From positions 1 through 18,735 of the forward strand of contig JAUWYK010000035.1 in the NCBI GenBank assembly GCA_030615865.1: a stretch of 18,735 nt of DNA. Reading direction: 5' to 3'. The translations under genes and the position numbers were made by a program. Below, in pieces: positions 1-6,046 of this stretch. This DNA comes from Dehalococcoidia bacterium. GTDB taxonomy: Bacteria > Chloroflexota > Dehalococcoidia > Dehalococcoidales > JAUWYK01. How positions within the stretch are numbered: position 1 is the first letter of the stretch; each line of letters opens with the position of its first letter. The notes beneath the pieces are model-generated. The model did not search any database and was not told the DNA's origin. It saw only the letters and a program-made list of their open reading frames with translations.

Positions 1-710
1 CTGGCTTTCCCTTATCTTATGAAACAGGCGGGCGTACTGAAGTACATATAGACTACGCAAAAATAATATCTAATGATTCAGGCGTAAAAATTGTAAACTC
101 AGCTCCTAAGGTTACTTATGGGGGTTCTCAGCTATCGCGAGGGGTCACGTATCACTGGCGAGTCAAATGTTATGATGGGGACGCATGGTCGAGTTGGGCT
201 TCGGGAACATTTAAGATAAATAGTCCACCGATACTTACATCGGGAGGCGTTTCACCCTCTTCTGGCACCCCAGAAACGCCTCTTACCTACCAAGTCACTT
301 ACATAGATGCGGACGGCGATGCCCCTTCGTATGTCCGTGTTTACGTAGACGAAGCGGCAGAAAACATGAGCTACGTGAGCGGTACTTACACCAGTGGTGC
401 TCTCTATCGCTACACGACTACTCTGAGCGCTGCCCCGCACACCTACTACTTCGAGGCAAGCGATGGCTTCGCTACTGCCAGAGCTCCCGAAAATGGCACC
501 CTTTCAGGCCCCGTGATTAAAGTTCCCAGCATACCTACTCCGGCACCCACACCGACACCCGCACCTACACCCAGGCCGACGCCAACACCAACGCCAACTC
601 CACCTATAACTGAAGGTATTAACTGGTGGCCTGTTATTGGCATTGTTGCTGGAGTAGTAATAATAGGTTTAGTTATGTATTTCTTTATTAGAAGACGGGT
701 AAGAAAGTGA
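1..710 (+). CDS. C-terminal part of a membrane-anchored surface protein with fibronectin-like domains
   Basis: The reading frame is open from base 3 to the TGA at 708-710, so the true start lies before the window. About 235 residues are visible. The first part resembles a fibronectin type III/Big-type beta-sandwich repeat (THWRV-like 'TYHWRVKCYDGDAWSSWASG' stretch), followed by a second beta-rich domain containing 'YIDADGDAPSYVRVYVD'. A Pro/Thr-rich linker follows (about 534-605), then one hydrophobic membrane segment ('VIGIVAGVVIIGLVMYFF') and a basic tail 'IRRRVRK'. This order is that of an exported protein held in the membrane by its C terminus with the domains outside. The function is unknown; adhesion or envelope structure is a guess. 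No terminator is evident just downstream. The ATG at 366 is internal and not the true start. Confidence 0.8.
   Translation, partial: GFPLSYETGGRTEVHIDYAKIISNDSGVKIVNSAPKVTYGGSQLSRGVTYHWRVKCYDGDAWSSWASGTFKINSPPILTSGGVSPSSGTPETPLTYQVTYIDADGDAPSYVRVYVDEAAENMSYVSGTYTSGALYRYTTTLSAAPHTYYFEASDGFATARAPENGTLSGPVIKVPSIPTPAPTPTPAPTPRPTPTPTPTPPITEGINWWPVIGIVAGVVIIGLVMYFFIRRRVRK
534..605 (+). repeat. Low-complexity Pro-Thr/Pro-Ala codon repeat (surface-protein linker)
   Basis: About 24 consecutive codons are almost all CCN, ACN or GCN, encoding a 'PTPAPTPTPAP'-type linker between the folded domains and the membrane segment of the preceding protein. Such linkers are common in surface proteins of Chloroflexota and archaea. 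Strong GC strand asymmetry here produces spurious open frames on the opposite strand. Confidence 0.85.
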
Positions 711-821
711 TTCCACTCTCCAAAGCTGTAACTACATTCCTGCAGGCTGAGGGGTTCATCCCTATTTGGGGTATTGACAATCTTCGGCAGTGATAATTGC
801 ACCTCTTATTAGTTCCTCCGA

Positions 822-1011
822 CTGCACACAATGACGGCATACATTTGCTACTAGATTCCTGATTAATGGTGGTGACGTATTTAGTCTTCAGCAGATATTG
901 GGGCACTCCACACTAGAAATGGTTAGGCACTATGTAAATCTGGCATCAAGCCATATAGCGATACAGCACCAGAAGTTTTCACCATTGGACCGATTAAATC
1001 TGCGGGGATAA
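822..1011 (+). pseudogene. Tyrosine recombinase (XerD-like integrase), C-terminal remnant
   Basis: In the frame 835-1011, ending with TAA, the translation begins RHTFATRFLINGGD and continues with QQILGHSTLEMVRHYVNL. These are the C-terminal boxes of phage-integrase family recombinases: the R-H of 'RHTFAT', the 'LGH' box with its catalytic His, and the Tyr nucleophile in 'MVRHY'. Just upstream the bases would read L-H-T-M in another frame, so one extra base near 834 breaks the frame ('HTM|RHTFAT'); in the downstream frame a TGA sits at 832-834. Nothing further upstream resembles the rest of a recombinase, so the N-terminal domain and most of the catalytic domain are missing. The fragment ends just before a strong terminator, as an intact integrase gene would. 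It is a relic, on the opposite strand to the integrase fragment at the right edge. Confidence 0.8.
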
Positions 1012-1019
1012 CTGTAGTC

Positions 1020-1058
1020 AAAAGGGAGCTATAGTAAGATCAACTATAGCTCCCTTTT
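1020..1058 (+). terminator. Strong intrinsic terminator after the integrase remnant
   Basis: A perfect 16-bp inverted repeat, AAAAGGGAGCTATAGT (1020-1035) and its complement (1043-1058), encloses a 7-nt loop and ends in TTTT followed by ATTTC. The A-rich left arm means it could also work on the minus strand, where it would stop transcripts running out of the aldehyde oxidoreductase gene. Confidence 0.85.
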
Positions 1059-1366
1059 ATTTCATATTGAACAATTTAAGCTTTTGTGCAGACATTGAAC
1101 AAAGCAAGCAAATGTGACCTACATCCATTGTAGATTATTGCACCTGAGGTAGCTACATACCTTTGCGGTGAAGACTCGCTTGAACTGCAACACTGACAAC
1201 CCCTGTAATCAAAATCCAGCCCCTTTCCCGGGCTTTTGAACGGTATTATTCTTTAATACATGCTTATTATGGTTCCTCTTATCATGCTGGATCGTGCAGG
1301 TGCCTCTTCTAGTTTACATGTGTTGCCCCCCTTTCAATTTAGTTTTTCGAACCGACAAACCTTGGT
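1059..1366. other. Non-coding stretch between integrase remnant and AOR gene
   Basis: About 308 bases with no convincing reading frame on either strand. Apart from the small hairpin at 1218-1237 and a weak AGGTA/TACCT inverted repeat near 1150-1166, I see no repeat, promoter or RNA gene. It is probably decayed sequence at the left edge of the minus-strand gene cluster. Confidence 0.5.
1218..1237. terminator. Possible weak hairpin terminator downstream of AOR
   Basis: AGCCC (1218-1222) and GGGCT (1230-1234) can pair around a 7-nt loop. The right arm runs into TTTT on the plus strand; on the minus strand the T run (after GGA) is less well placed. The stem is only 5 bp, so this is tentative. 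It lies 130 bases past the AOR stop codon. Confidence 0.3.
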
Positions 1367-3244
1367 CTAGCTCTCAGGGAGGATCCCTATCAACTCTTTA
1401 AGTCCAAGCTCTGTAAGGCATTGCTGAGATGGGACTCCGGTTTCAGCATCCCAGCCCATAGCTTTATGATAGCTAGCCTTTAGCGCATCAAAGTCAATAC
1501 TGCGCCCGGCGAAAGGTCCCATGGTCGGTGGCTTAGCTATTCTATCAGGCAGTTTGAAACCTTTAGCTGTCAAACCATCTCTGATGTTGAATGCCTGGCG
1601 TAAGGTCAGAATCCTCTTCCCGGCGGCAATCGCCTCGGCTGCAGTGAAGTCCCAGCCGGTAACGGCGCTGATGAATTCAACCAAAGGATAATTGCTGCCG
1701 ACAGAAAGCGCATGCAAACACATACCACTGTCAGAAAACGTTTGGCTATAACTGGTAGCGACGGCATGTATTTTGCCTGCTTTCTCATACTTGTTCCCTC
1801 CTTCAGGGGCTTGTAACTCTGGGTATGGTCCCAGCCTTCCTTCCCTTTCAAGTCGTATTGATGCTAAGGCAATCATATGGCGCCCCGGTGTGGCATTGGT
1901 AACATAACCTAACCCGCGGCACGAGAAAAGTCTGGGGTCATGAAGGCCAGGCTCCTGACCATAAATGTGAATAGCATACTTCTCAGTACCCTTGCCAATT
2001 CGTTTAGCCGCCCTCTCGACGCCGTCAGCGAGCACATCCCCAAACCCTTCCCGTCTTACTATTTTCCCCAACATAGCCACTATAGCTGGAGCATTGCCCC
2101 AGGTGAGTTCGATGCCTCCAGTATCTTCCTTGCTGATAATTCCATTTTCATAGCACTCTATGGCAAAGGCTATGGTCGTGCCTGTTGAAATGGTATCAAT
2201 GCCATAGCGGTCACAGATGTCATTAGCTTTGATTATTGACTCGGCGTCACTATTAAGGCACATCAGTCCAAAGGCACCTATAGTTTCGTATTCTGGCTTA
2301 CGTCCCTCGGTAGCATATGGCCCCCCTTTCACACTAACAATGCCACCGCAATTTATTGGGCAGTTCCCGCATCCCGACTTTCTCAATTGGTATTTGGTAA
2401 TACTCTCACCAGCTATTTTCTTGTACTCGGGGAAGGCTTCTTCGCCGATCAGGCTCCAATTTTTGATTGGTGCTGCACCTGAGGGTACCAATAGTAGAGG
2501 ACCAGCACATGTGCCATGAGTGCTTATCATCCTAATAAATGGGAGACGGTCAACTTCGCGCAGATATCTAAGCGTGGCTTGCCTCAATTGATTGACCCGG
2601 TTGACGTTGGCGACCTCTATCTTTCTTGATCCCTTGACGGCGATCGCCTTCAACTTCTTTGAACCCATTACTGCCCCCACACCTGACCGACCAGCCGTCC
2701 TCCTTTCATCGGTGATTACCGATGATATTAGCGAGAGGGACTCCCCCGCGGGACCAATACAGACAATCCTTAGTCGTTTATCGCCAGTTTCTTGGCGTAG
2801 AATTTCCTCAGTCTCATAGGTATCTCTGCCCCACAGGTGAGTGGCATCCCAGAGTTCAGCCTTACCATCGTGTAGGAATAAATAGACAGGCTTAGGAGAA
2901 ATGCCAGTGAAGAAGATGGCGTCATATCCTGCTAACTTAAGTTCGGGCCCAAAAAGCCCCCCTGAATTGGAGTCGCCCCATGTATTAGTGAGTGGGGATT
3001 TGGTTACCACCATATACTTCGATGCCATGGGTGCTGGAGTACCAGTCAGTAGGCCGGACACAAAGCCAAGCATATTGTCCGGGCCCAAAGGGTCTATATT
3101 AGGCTTCACGTGCTCGTAGAGAATTCTGACACCTAGTCCAACACCACCGATGAAATTGCGATACATTGCCTCCGGTAACAATTCTTCTTCAATCGAGCCA
3201 GAGGTCAGATCGACAAAGCCTACCTTGCCCGTGTAACCTTCCAT
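1367..3244 (-). CDS. Tungsten-type aldehyde:ferredoxin oxidoreductase (AOR family)
   Basis: The 625-residue product has the usual length and N-terminal fold of the AOR family ('YTGKVGFVDLTSG', 'NFIGGVGLGVRIL'). These enzymes oxidise aldehydes to carboxylic acids in the cytoplasm, using a tungstopterin cofactor and one [4Fe-4S] cluster and passing electrons to ferredoxin. The cluster ligands are visible as C292-x2-C295-x3-C299 ('SGCGNCPINCGG') and C509 in 'DSGMC'. The start ATG at 3244 is preceded by GGAGG with good spacing. It is the last gene of the minus-strand cluster but is separated from the dehydratase genes by about 680 bases containing gene stubs. It may therefore have its own promoter; two inverted repeats lie just upstream. 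Members of this family vary widely in substrate, so the aldehyde is not predictable. Some homologues are benzoyl-CoA reductase-like, but this one has the length and layout of a classical AOR. Confidence 0.92.
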   Translation of the reverse strand: MEGYTGKVGFVDLTSGSIEEELLPEAMYRNFIGGVGLGVRILYEHVKPNIDPLGPDNMLGFVSGLLTGTPAPMASKYMVVTKSPLTNTWGDSNSGGLFGPELKLAGYDAIFFTGISPKPVYLFLHDGKAELWDATHLWGRDTYETEEILRQETGDKRLRIVCIGPAGESLSLISSVITDERRTAGRSGVGAVMGSKKLKAIAVKGSRKIEVANVNRVNQLRQATLRYLREVDRLPFIRMISTHGTCAGPLLLVPSGAAPIKNWSLIGEEAFPEYKKIAGESITKYQLRKSGCGNCPINCGGIVSVKGGPYATEGRKPEYETIGAFGLMCLNSDAESIIKANDICDRYGIDTISTGTTIAFAIECYENGIISKEDTGGIELTWGNAPAIVAMLGKIVRREGFGDVLADGVERAAKRIGKGTEKYAIHIYGQEPGLHDPRLFSCRGLGYVTNATPGRHMIALASIRLEREGRLGPYPELQAPEGGNKYEKAGKIHAVATSYSQTFSDSGMCLHALSVGSNYPLVEFISAVTGWDFTAAEAIAAGKRILTLRQAFNIRDGLTAKGFKLPDRIAKPPTMGPFAGRSIDFDALKASYHKAMGWDAETGVPSQQCLTELGLKELIGILPES

Positions 3245-3260
3245 TCTATACCTCCATTCT

Positions 3261-3287
3261 GTAGGCTACTCAGTCCTAATAGCCTAC
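3261..3287. promoter_or_regulatory. Inverted repeat upstream of AOR (possible operator)
   Basis: GTAGGCTA (3261-3268) and TAGCCTAC (3280-3287) form a perfect 8-bp inverted repeat with an 11-nt spacer. It ends only a few bases before the AOR Shine-Dalgarno. The position would suit a repressor site or a leader hairpin. There is no T tract, so it is not an ordinary terminator. Confidence 0.35.
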
Positions 3288-3306
3288 TGATTCATCCTCA
3301 CGCCAT

Positions 3307-3322
3307 CTGTTTTAGTAAACAG
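3307..3322. promoter_or_regulatory. Second short palindrome upstream of AOR
   Basis: CTGTTT, TAGT, AAACAG form a perfect 6-bp palindrome with a 4-nt centre, about 20 bases upstream of the larger inverted repeat and just after the stop of the aminotransferase stub. It could be a second regulator site; it is short enough to be chance. Confidence 0.2.
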
Positions 3323-3332
3323 TATCAGGTAC

Positions 3333-3491
3333 TTAGGTCGGCTTAATGTTTGCCAGAATAGGGTGTAAGCTGTCAAGTGCCTGGTCAACCTGTTCGGTAG
3401 TAATTATCAGTGGTGGGCAAAAACTAAGTCGGTCACCAGGGGCAAGACGACTGAGTGCTGCGCGTATAAAGAGCCCGCCTACACTTTCCTT
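3333..3491 (-). pseudogene. Class III aminotransferase, C-terminal remnant
   Basis: On the minus strand, in frame with the TAA at 3333-3335, the translation reads GGLFIRAALSRLAPGDRLSF, then CPPLIITTEQVDQALDSLHP and ILANIKPT. This is the typical C terminus of class III PLP-dependent aminotransferases (omega-amino acid:pyruvate/4-aminobutyrate type), where 'GDRLSFAPPLIIT' is a conserved block. The remaining 350 or more residues, including the PLP lysine, are absent and the upstream sequence is not recognisable. It is therefore a gene relic. It lies in the same orientation as the cluster, which suggests the ancestral operon also encoded a transaminase. Confidence 0.7.
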
Positions 3492-3600
3492 TGCTTGGTT
3501 GGTGGTACTGTTCTTGGCTTCCTCTTTCGGTCCTCTTCTTTCTCCTTTTAATTATGCGAGCTAGAAAACTGAGCACCGGCGGCTTTGGGAGCTTTGCCAT
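3433..3600 (-). CDS. Doubtful small basic ORF after the DUF5679 gene
   Basis: A 55-codon frame starts MAKLPKPPVLSFLARIIK and is followed by a cluster of Lys and Arg (RRKKR). It lies in the same frame as the DUF5679 gene, separated from it only by that gene's TAG and three codons. Its first half looks protein-like. Its second half overlaps the aminotransferase stub in another frame, and no Shine-Dalgarno with correct spacing precedes the ATG. It could be a real microprotein with a decayed end, a former extension of the DUF5679 protein, or chance. Confidence 0.2.
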   Translation of the reverse strand: MAKLPKPPVLSFLARIIKRRKKRTERGSQEQYHQPSKGKCRRALYTRSTQSSCPW

Positions 3601-3609
3601 CCTAAAACT

Positions 3610-3753
3610 CTAGGCTTTGCCAATTCTAAATACCTTTGTCCCACAAACTGGGCAGGTGCCCTGCACTGCTGGTCTATTGTTCTTCATAGTGATTTGCTTT
3701 GGGTCTTTAATTTCCCTCTTCTGTTGGCATTTCATACAGTAGGCTGTTGGCAT
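3610..3753 (-). CDS. DUF5679-type zinc-ribbon microprotein (47 aa)
   Basis: The product is 47 residues: it starts MPTAYCMKCQQKREIKD, has 'TMKNNRPAVQGTCPVCGTK' in the middle and ends FRIGKA. Two CxxC knuckles, C6-x2-C9 and C34-x2-C37, form a predicted zinc ribbon. I recognise the pattern as DUF5679, a small family I associate with Chloroflexota; its function is unknown. The start at 3753 is well supported by GGAGGAG about six bases upstream. The gene sits between two relic genes yet keeps an intact frame and a strong ribosome site, so it is probably still expressed. The frame stays open upstream of the ATG, but that part does not resemble the family. Confidence 0.8.
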   Translation of the reverse strand: MPTAYCMKCQQKREIKDPKQITMKNNRPAVQGTCPVCGTKVFRIGKA

Positions 3754-3791
3754 GATGACTCCTCCTTGCAGCCAAGCTTCCTCCACTCGGG

Positions 3792-3908
3792 CTATTTCAT
3801 CTCCTCGGCGATGCTTACCATGTCCTCGGTCCGCATTCGCGTGGCTAGAGTGGATTGATGCCCATCGCGGAATGTAACATCGGTGATTTTTAACCGGTTA
3901 TTGTCCAC
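3792..3908 (-). pseudogene. Pyruvate/oxaloacetate carboxyltransferase, N-terminal stub (38 aa)
   Basis: From a GTG at 3908 the minus strand encodes 38 residues: VDNNRLKITDVTFRDGHQST, then LATRMRTEDMVSIAEEMK and a TAG. This is the start of the DRE-TIM barrel carboxyltransferase domain of pyruvate carboxylase subunit B, oxaloacetate decarboxylase alpha and related biotin-dependent enzymes. 'RDGHQS' contains the metal-binding Asp and 'ATRMRTEDM' is a signature of this family. The normal protein is over 450 residues, and nothing after the stop continues the fold. It begins 20 bases after the LeuD-like gene, as the next gene of the operon would. It is a truncated relic, unless the short peptide has a role in coupling. 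Confidence 0.75.
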
Positions 3909-3928
3909 TTAGTTTCCCTATTATACAT

Positions 3929-4441
3929 TCATTTTTCTTCATCAGTCATCTTCTTTAGGAGGGGAAGGAGCCCACCGGCATTCAATATCTGCTGTGGCAC
4001 GGCTGATAAAGGTTCAAAGGAAGTTGTTTTTCCTGTGTTTAAGTTCCTCACCTCCCCATTTTTAGTATCAATTTCAATTTCATCCCCTTCATTGAAAATG
4101 CGACTGACCCCCTTGGATACTATGGGGTACAACCCCAATGCAATACAGTTTCTAAAGTATATTCTGGCCATTGACTCGCAGACGATGACATTGATTCCCA
4201 GTACTTTGACGACCTCGGTTGCATACTCTCTGCTTGACCCGCACCCAAAGTTATTACCAGCAACAATGATGTCACCTTCTTCTACCGTTTTATAGAAATC
4301 TCTGACAATGGGTCCAAAAGCGTGTTTCTTTACTTCCTCTATTGGAAGTAAAAGTGTTGCGGCAGGTGTTACCACGTCGGTATCGATATTATCGCCGAAT
4401 TTCCTTACTCTGCCTCTTGTTTTAACCTTTATTTCAGACAC
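3929..4441 (-). CDS. LeuD-like small (swivel) subunit of an aconitase-family hydro-lyase, pair 1
   Basis: This 170-residue protein matches the small subunit of 3-isopropylmalate dehydratase/homoaconitase/dimethylmalate dehydratase enzymes, which supplies the swivelling domain that closes over the [4Fe-4S] site of the large subunit. The N-terminal 'FGDNIDTDVVTPA' and the 'NNFGCGSSREYA' block (G66-CGSSRE, containing the catalytic Ser and substrate-binding Arg) are both canonical. The start is GTG at 4441, directly abutting the TAA of the large-subunit gene. Its Shine-Dalgarno GGGAGG lies inside the end of that gene, which implies translational coupling. The specificity loop does not have the sequence I would expect of a leucine-pathway LeuD, and no other leu gene is nearby. 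A catabolic role such as DmdB-like or methylmalate-type dehydratase is at least as likely as leucine synthesis. Confidence 0.9.
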   Translation of the reverse strand: MSEIKVKTRGRVRKFGDNIDTDVVTPAATLLLPIEEVKKHAFGPIVRDFYKTVEEGDIIVAGNNFGCGSSREYATEVVKVLGINVIVCESMARIYFRNCIALGLYPIVSKGVSRIFNEGDEIEIDTKNGEVRNLNTGKTTSFEPLSAVPQQILNAGGLLPLLKKMTDEEK

Positions 4442-5701
4442 TTATACCACCTCCCTCGGATCTACTATCATTCCTTTGATTGCAGACGCCGTCACTGTAG
4501 CAGGGGAAGCTAAGTAAATCTTGGCATCCGGACTTCCCATCCTTCCTTTAAAGTTTCTCGTAGTTGCCGAAATGCATCTTTCACCCGCGGCCAAGACGCC
4601 GGCATACCCGGTACAAAAACCGCAGTAAGGTTCGCCTATCATAGCCCCGGCCTCAACCAGCGTGCTGAATATCCCCTTATCTGAAGCTTCTTTGTAAATT
4701 TCCCATGAGGCGGGAGCAACAAGAAATCTTACCCCGGGATGTACTTTTTTCCCGTTTATCATCTTCGCCGCTATTTCCAGGTCTTCAATTCGGCCGTTAC
4801 AGCAAGAACCTATTTGTGCCTGGTCTATCTTGATATCCTTTACCTCTTTGGCATTTTTAACATTTCCCACGTTATGAGGTAGGGCAACCTGAGGCTCCAT
4901 AGCTGAGCCGTCAATGATGTAACTTTCTGCATAGACCGCATCCGGGTCACTCTCCACGGGTTCAAATTCCTTGTTTGTTCGCTTCTTAACGTACTCGATA
5001 GTCTTTTGATCAGCTTTAAATATGCCGAACTTGGCCCCGAGCTCAACAGACATGTTAGCCATGGTGAACCTGCCATCCATGCTCATGTCATCAATAGCCG
5101 TCCCGACCCACTCAATGGATTTGTACTGTGCTATATCGGTACCATATTTCCCCGCGATATAAAGAATCACGTCTTTAGAATACACAAGACTCGGCAACTT
5201 ACCGGTTATTTCGAATCTAATTGTTTCGGGAATCCTGAACCAGAGTTCACCCGTCTGGAGAACATAGGTCATCTCGGAAAGACCAATGCCCGTAGAAGCG
5301 ACATTAAGTGCTCCGTAGGTGGTGGTGTGAGAATCGGCACCAACAATGAGCTGCCCTGGTATTATATGTCCTTTTTCATGAATGATCTGGTGGCAAATTC
5401 CATAAAATACATCATAGAAATATTTAATTTTTAACTTTTCAGCACTTTCACGCGTAAGCTTATGTCTCTCAGCGCCGGACACTGTCGTAACCGGGACTCC
5501 GTGATCAAGTGCTGCAACAACTTTCTCAGGGTCCCATATTTTCATCAATTCTTCATTCATGCCGGCATCGATAAACTTTCTGAGTGCCCCCTGGAGGTTG
5601 GAGGGCATCATGGCAAGGTCAATCTTAGCTGTCACGTAATCATTGGGAGACACCTTGCTCTGTCCGGATGCCCGGGCCAGTATCTTTTCCGCTAGTGTCA
5701 T
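4442..5701 (-). CDS. LeuC-like large [4Fe-4S] subunit of an aconitase-family hydro-lyase, pair 1
   Basis: The 419-residue product has the length of the archaeal/anaerobe type LeuC-HACN large subunits. It binds the labile [4Fe-4S] cluster that activates the hydroxyl of a hydroxy acid for dehydration or rehydration. The cluster ligands are C300 ('IGSCCNGR'), C360 and C363 ('YCGFC'). The acid/base pair D66-H67 ('ALDHGVP') and the 'GADSHTTTYGA' block are present, so the enzyme should be active. An extra Cys follows C300, where most relatives have Thr. The ATG at 5701 has AAAGGAG five bases upstream. It lies 12 bases after the [2Fe-2S] subunit gene and is coupled to its own small subunit. Candidate reactions are isopropylmalate, dimethylmalate, citramalate or homoaconitate type isomerisation; the sequence alone does not decide. 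Confidence 0.9.
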   Translation of the reverse strand: MTLAEKILARASGQSKVSPNDYVTAKIDLAMMPSNLQGALRKFIDAGMNEELMKIWDPEKVVAALDHGVPVTTVSGAERHKLTRESAEKLKIKYFYDVFYGICHQIIHEKGHIIPGQLIVGADSHTTTYGALNVASTGIGLSEMTYVLQTGELWFRIPETIRFEITGKLPSLVYSKDVILYIAGKYGTDIAQYKSIEWVGTAIDDMSMDGRFTMANMSVELGAKFGIFKADQKTIEYVKKRTNKEFEPVESDPDAVYAESYIIDGSAMEPQVALPHNVGNVKNAKEVKDIKIDQAQIGSCCNGRIEDLEIAAKMINGKKVHPGVRFLVAPASWEIYKEASDKGIFSTLVEAGAMIGEPYCGFCTGYAGVLAAGERCISATTRNFKGRMGSPDAKIYLASPATVTASAIKGMIVDPREVV

Positions 5702-5713
5702 TTATTCTCCTTT

Positions 5714-6046
5714 CTAATTTTCATCGGCAAATTTAACAACCAGGTCCTTGATATGCAAGTCAGGGTAGGTTGCCGGTTCAATGATAACTTTCCCCCCCGG
5801 TTTTACCAGCGTCAAGCAGGCAAATTTCTTCTTTTGGTTCACCTTCATCAAGCAAGAGCGACACATCTGCAAGCCACAGCAGTAACTTCTGAAGCTAAGT
5901 GTTTCATCAATATCCTCCTGGATGCGCTTTAAAAGCACCAAGACCGAGATTTCCTCGTCCGCTTTTATTTGATAATCATCGTAATACGGCTTTGTATCCT
6001 TTTCCGGGTCATATCTGAAAACACTAGCGGTGATATAGCCGTTCAT
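5714..6046 (-). CDS. Small [2Fe-2S] ferredoxin-domain subunit, SdhB/FrdB N-terminal type
   Basis: The 110-residue protein corresponds to the plant-type ferredoxin half of succinate dehydrogenase/fumarate reductase iron-sulfur subunits. The cluster ligands are C57-x4-C62-x2-C65-x11-C77 within 'YCCGLQMCRSC' and 'FAC'. A full SdhB/FrdB has about 230-250 residues and a second half with [4Fe-4S] and [3Fe-4S] clusters. That half is absent here, with a clean stop and good spacing to the next gene, so the short form looks genuine. The ATG overlaps the flavoprotein stop codon by 4 bases (ATGA) and has GGAGG seven bases upstream. It is therefore almost certainly the electron-transfer partner of that flavoprotein. 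No membrane anchor subunit is encoded nearby, which suggests a soluble two-subunit enzyme. Confidence 0.82.
   Translation of the reverse strand: MNGYITASVFRYDPEKDTKPYYDDYQIKADEEISVLVLLKRIQEDIDETLSFRSYCCGLQMCRSCLMKVNQKKKFACLTLVKPGGKVIIEPATYPDLHIKDLVVKFADEN

Noticed and set aside
534..605. Short-period repeat considered as a CRISPR or satellite array
   Set aside because: The period is the codon-level Pro-Thr repeat inside an open frame; there are no spacers or palindromic repeats.
446..802. 118-codon minus-strand frame opposite the first gene
   Set aside because: Its Gly-Val repeats are the reverse complement of the Pro-Thr linker; no ribosome site and no protein-like remainder.
3046..3054. 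AGTAGGCCG, matching the end of tRNA-Lys, as a possible attachment-site copy
   Set aside because: Only nine bases match, it lies inside the conserved AOR coding sequence, and the identity does not extend into the T arm.
3346..3564. 72-codon plus-strand frame between AOR and DUF5679
   Set aside because: It is the antisense shadow of the aminotransferase remnant, whose minus-strand translation has clear family blocks.
3929..5701. Leucine biosynthesis assignment for pair 1
   Set aside because: No leuA or leuB is nearby, two divergent copies share one operon with transporter and redox genes, and specificity residues cannot be settled by eye; only the family is claimed.
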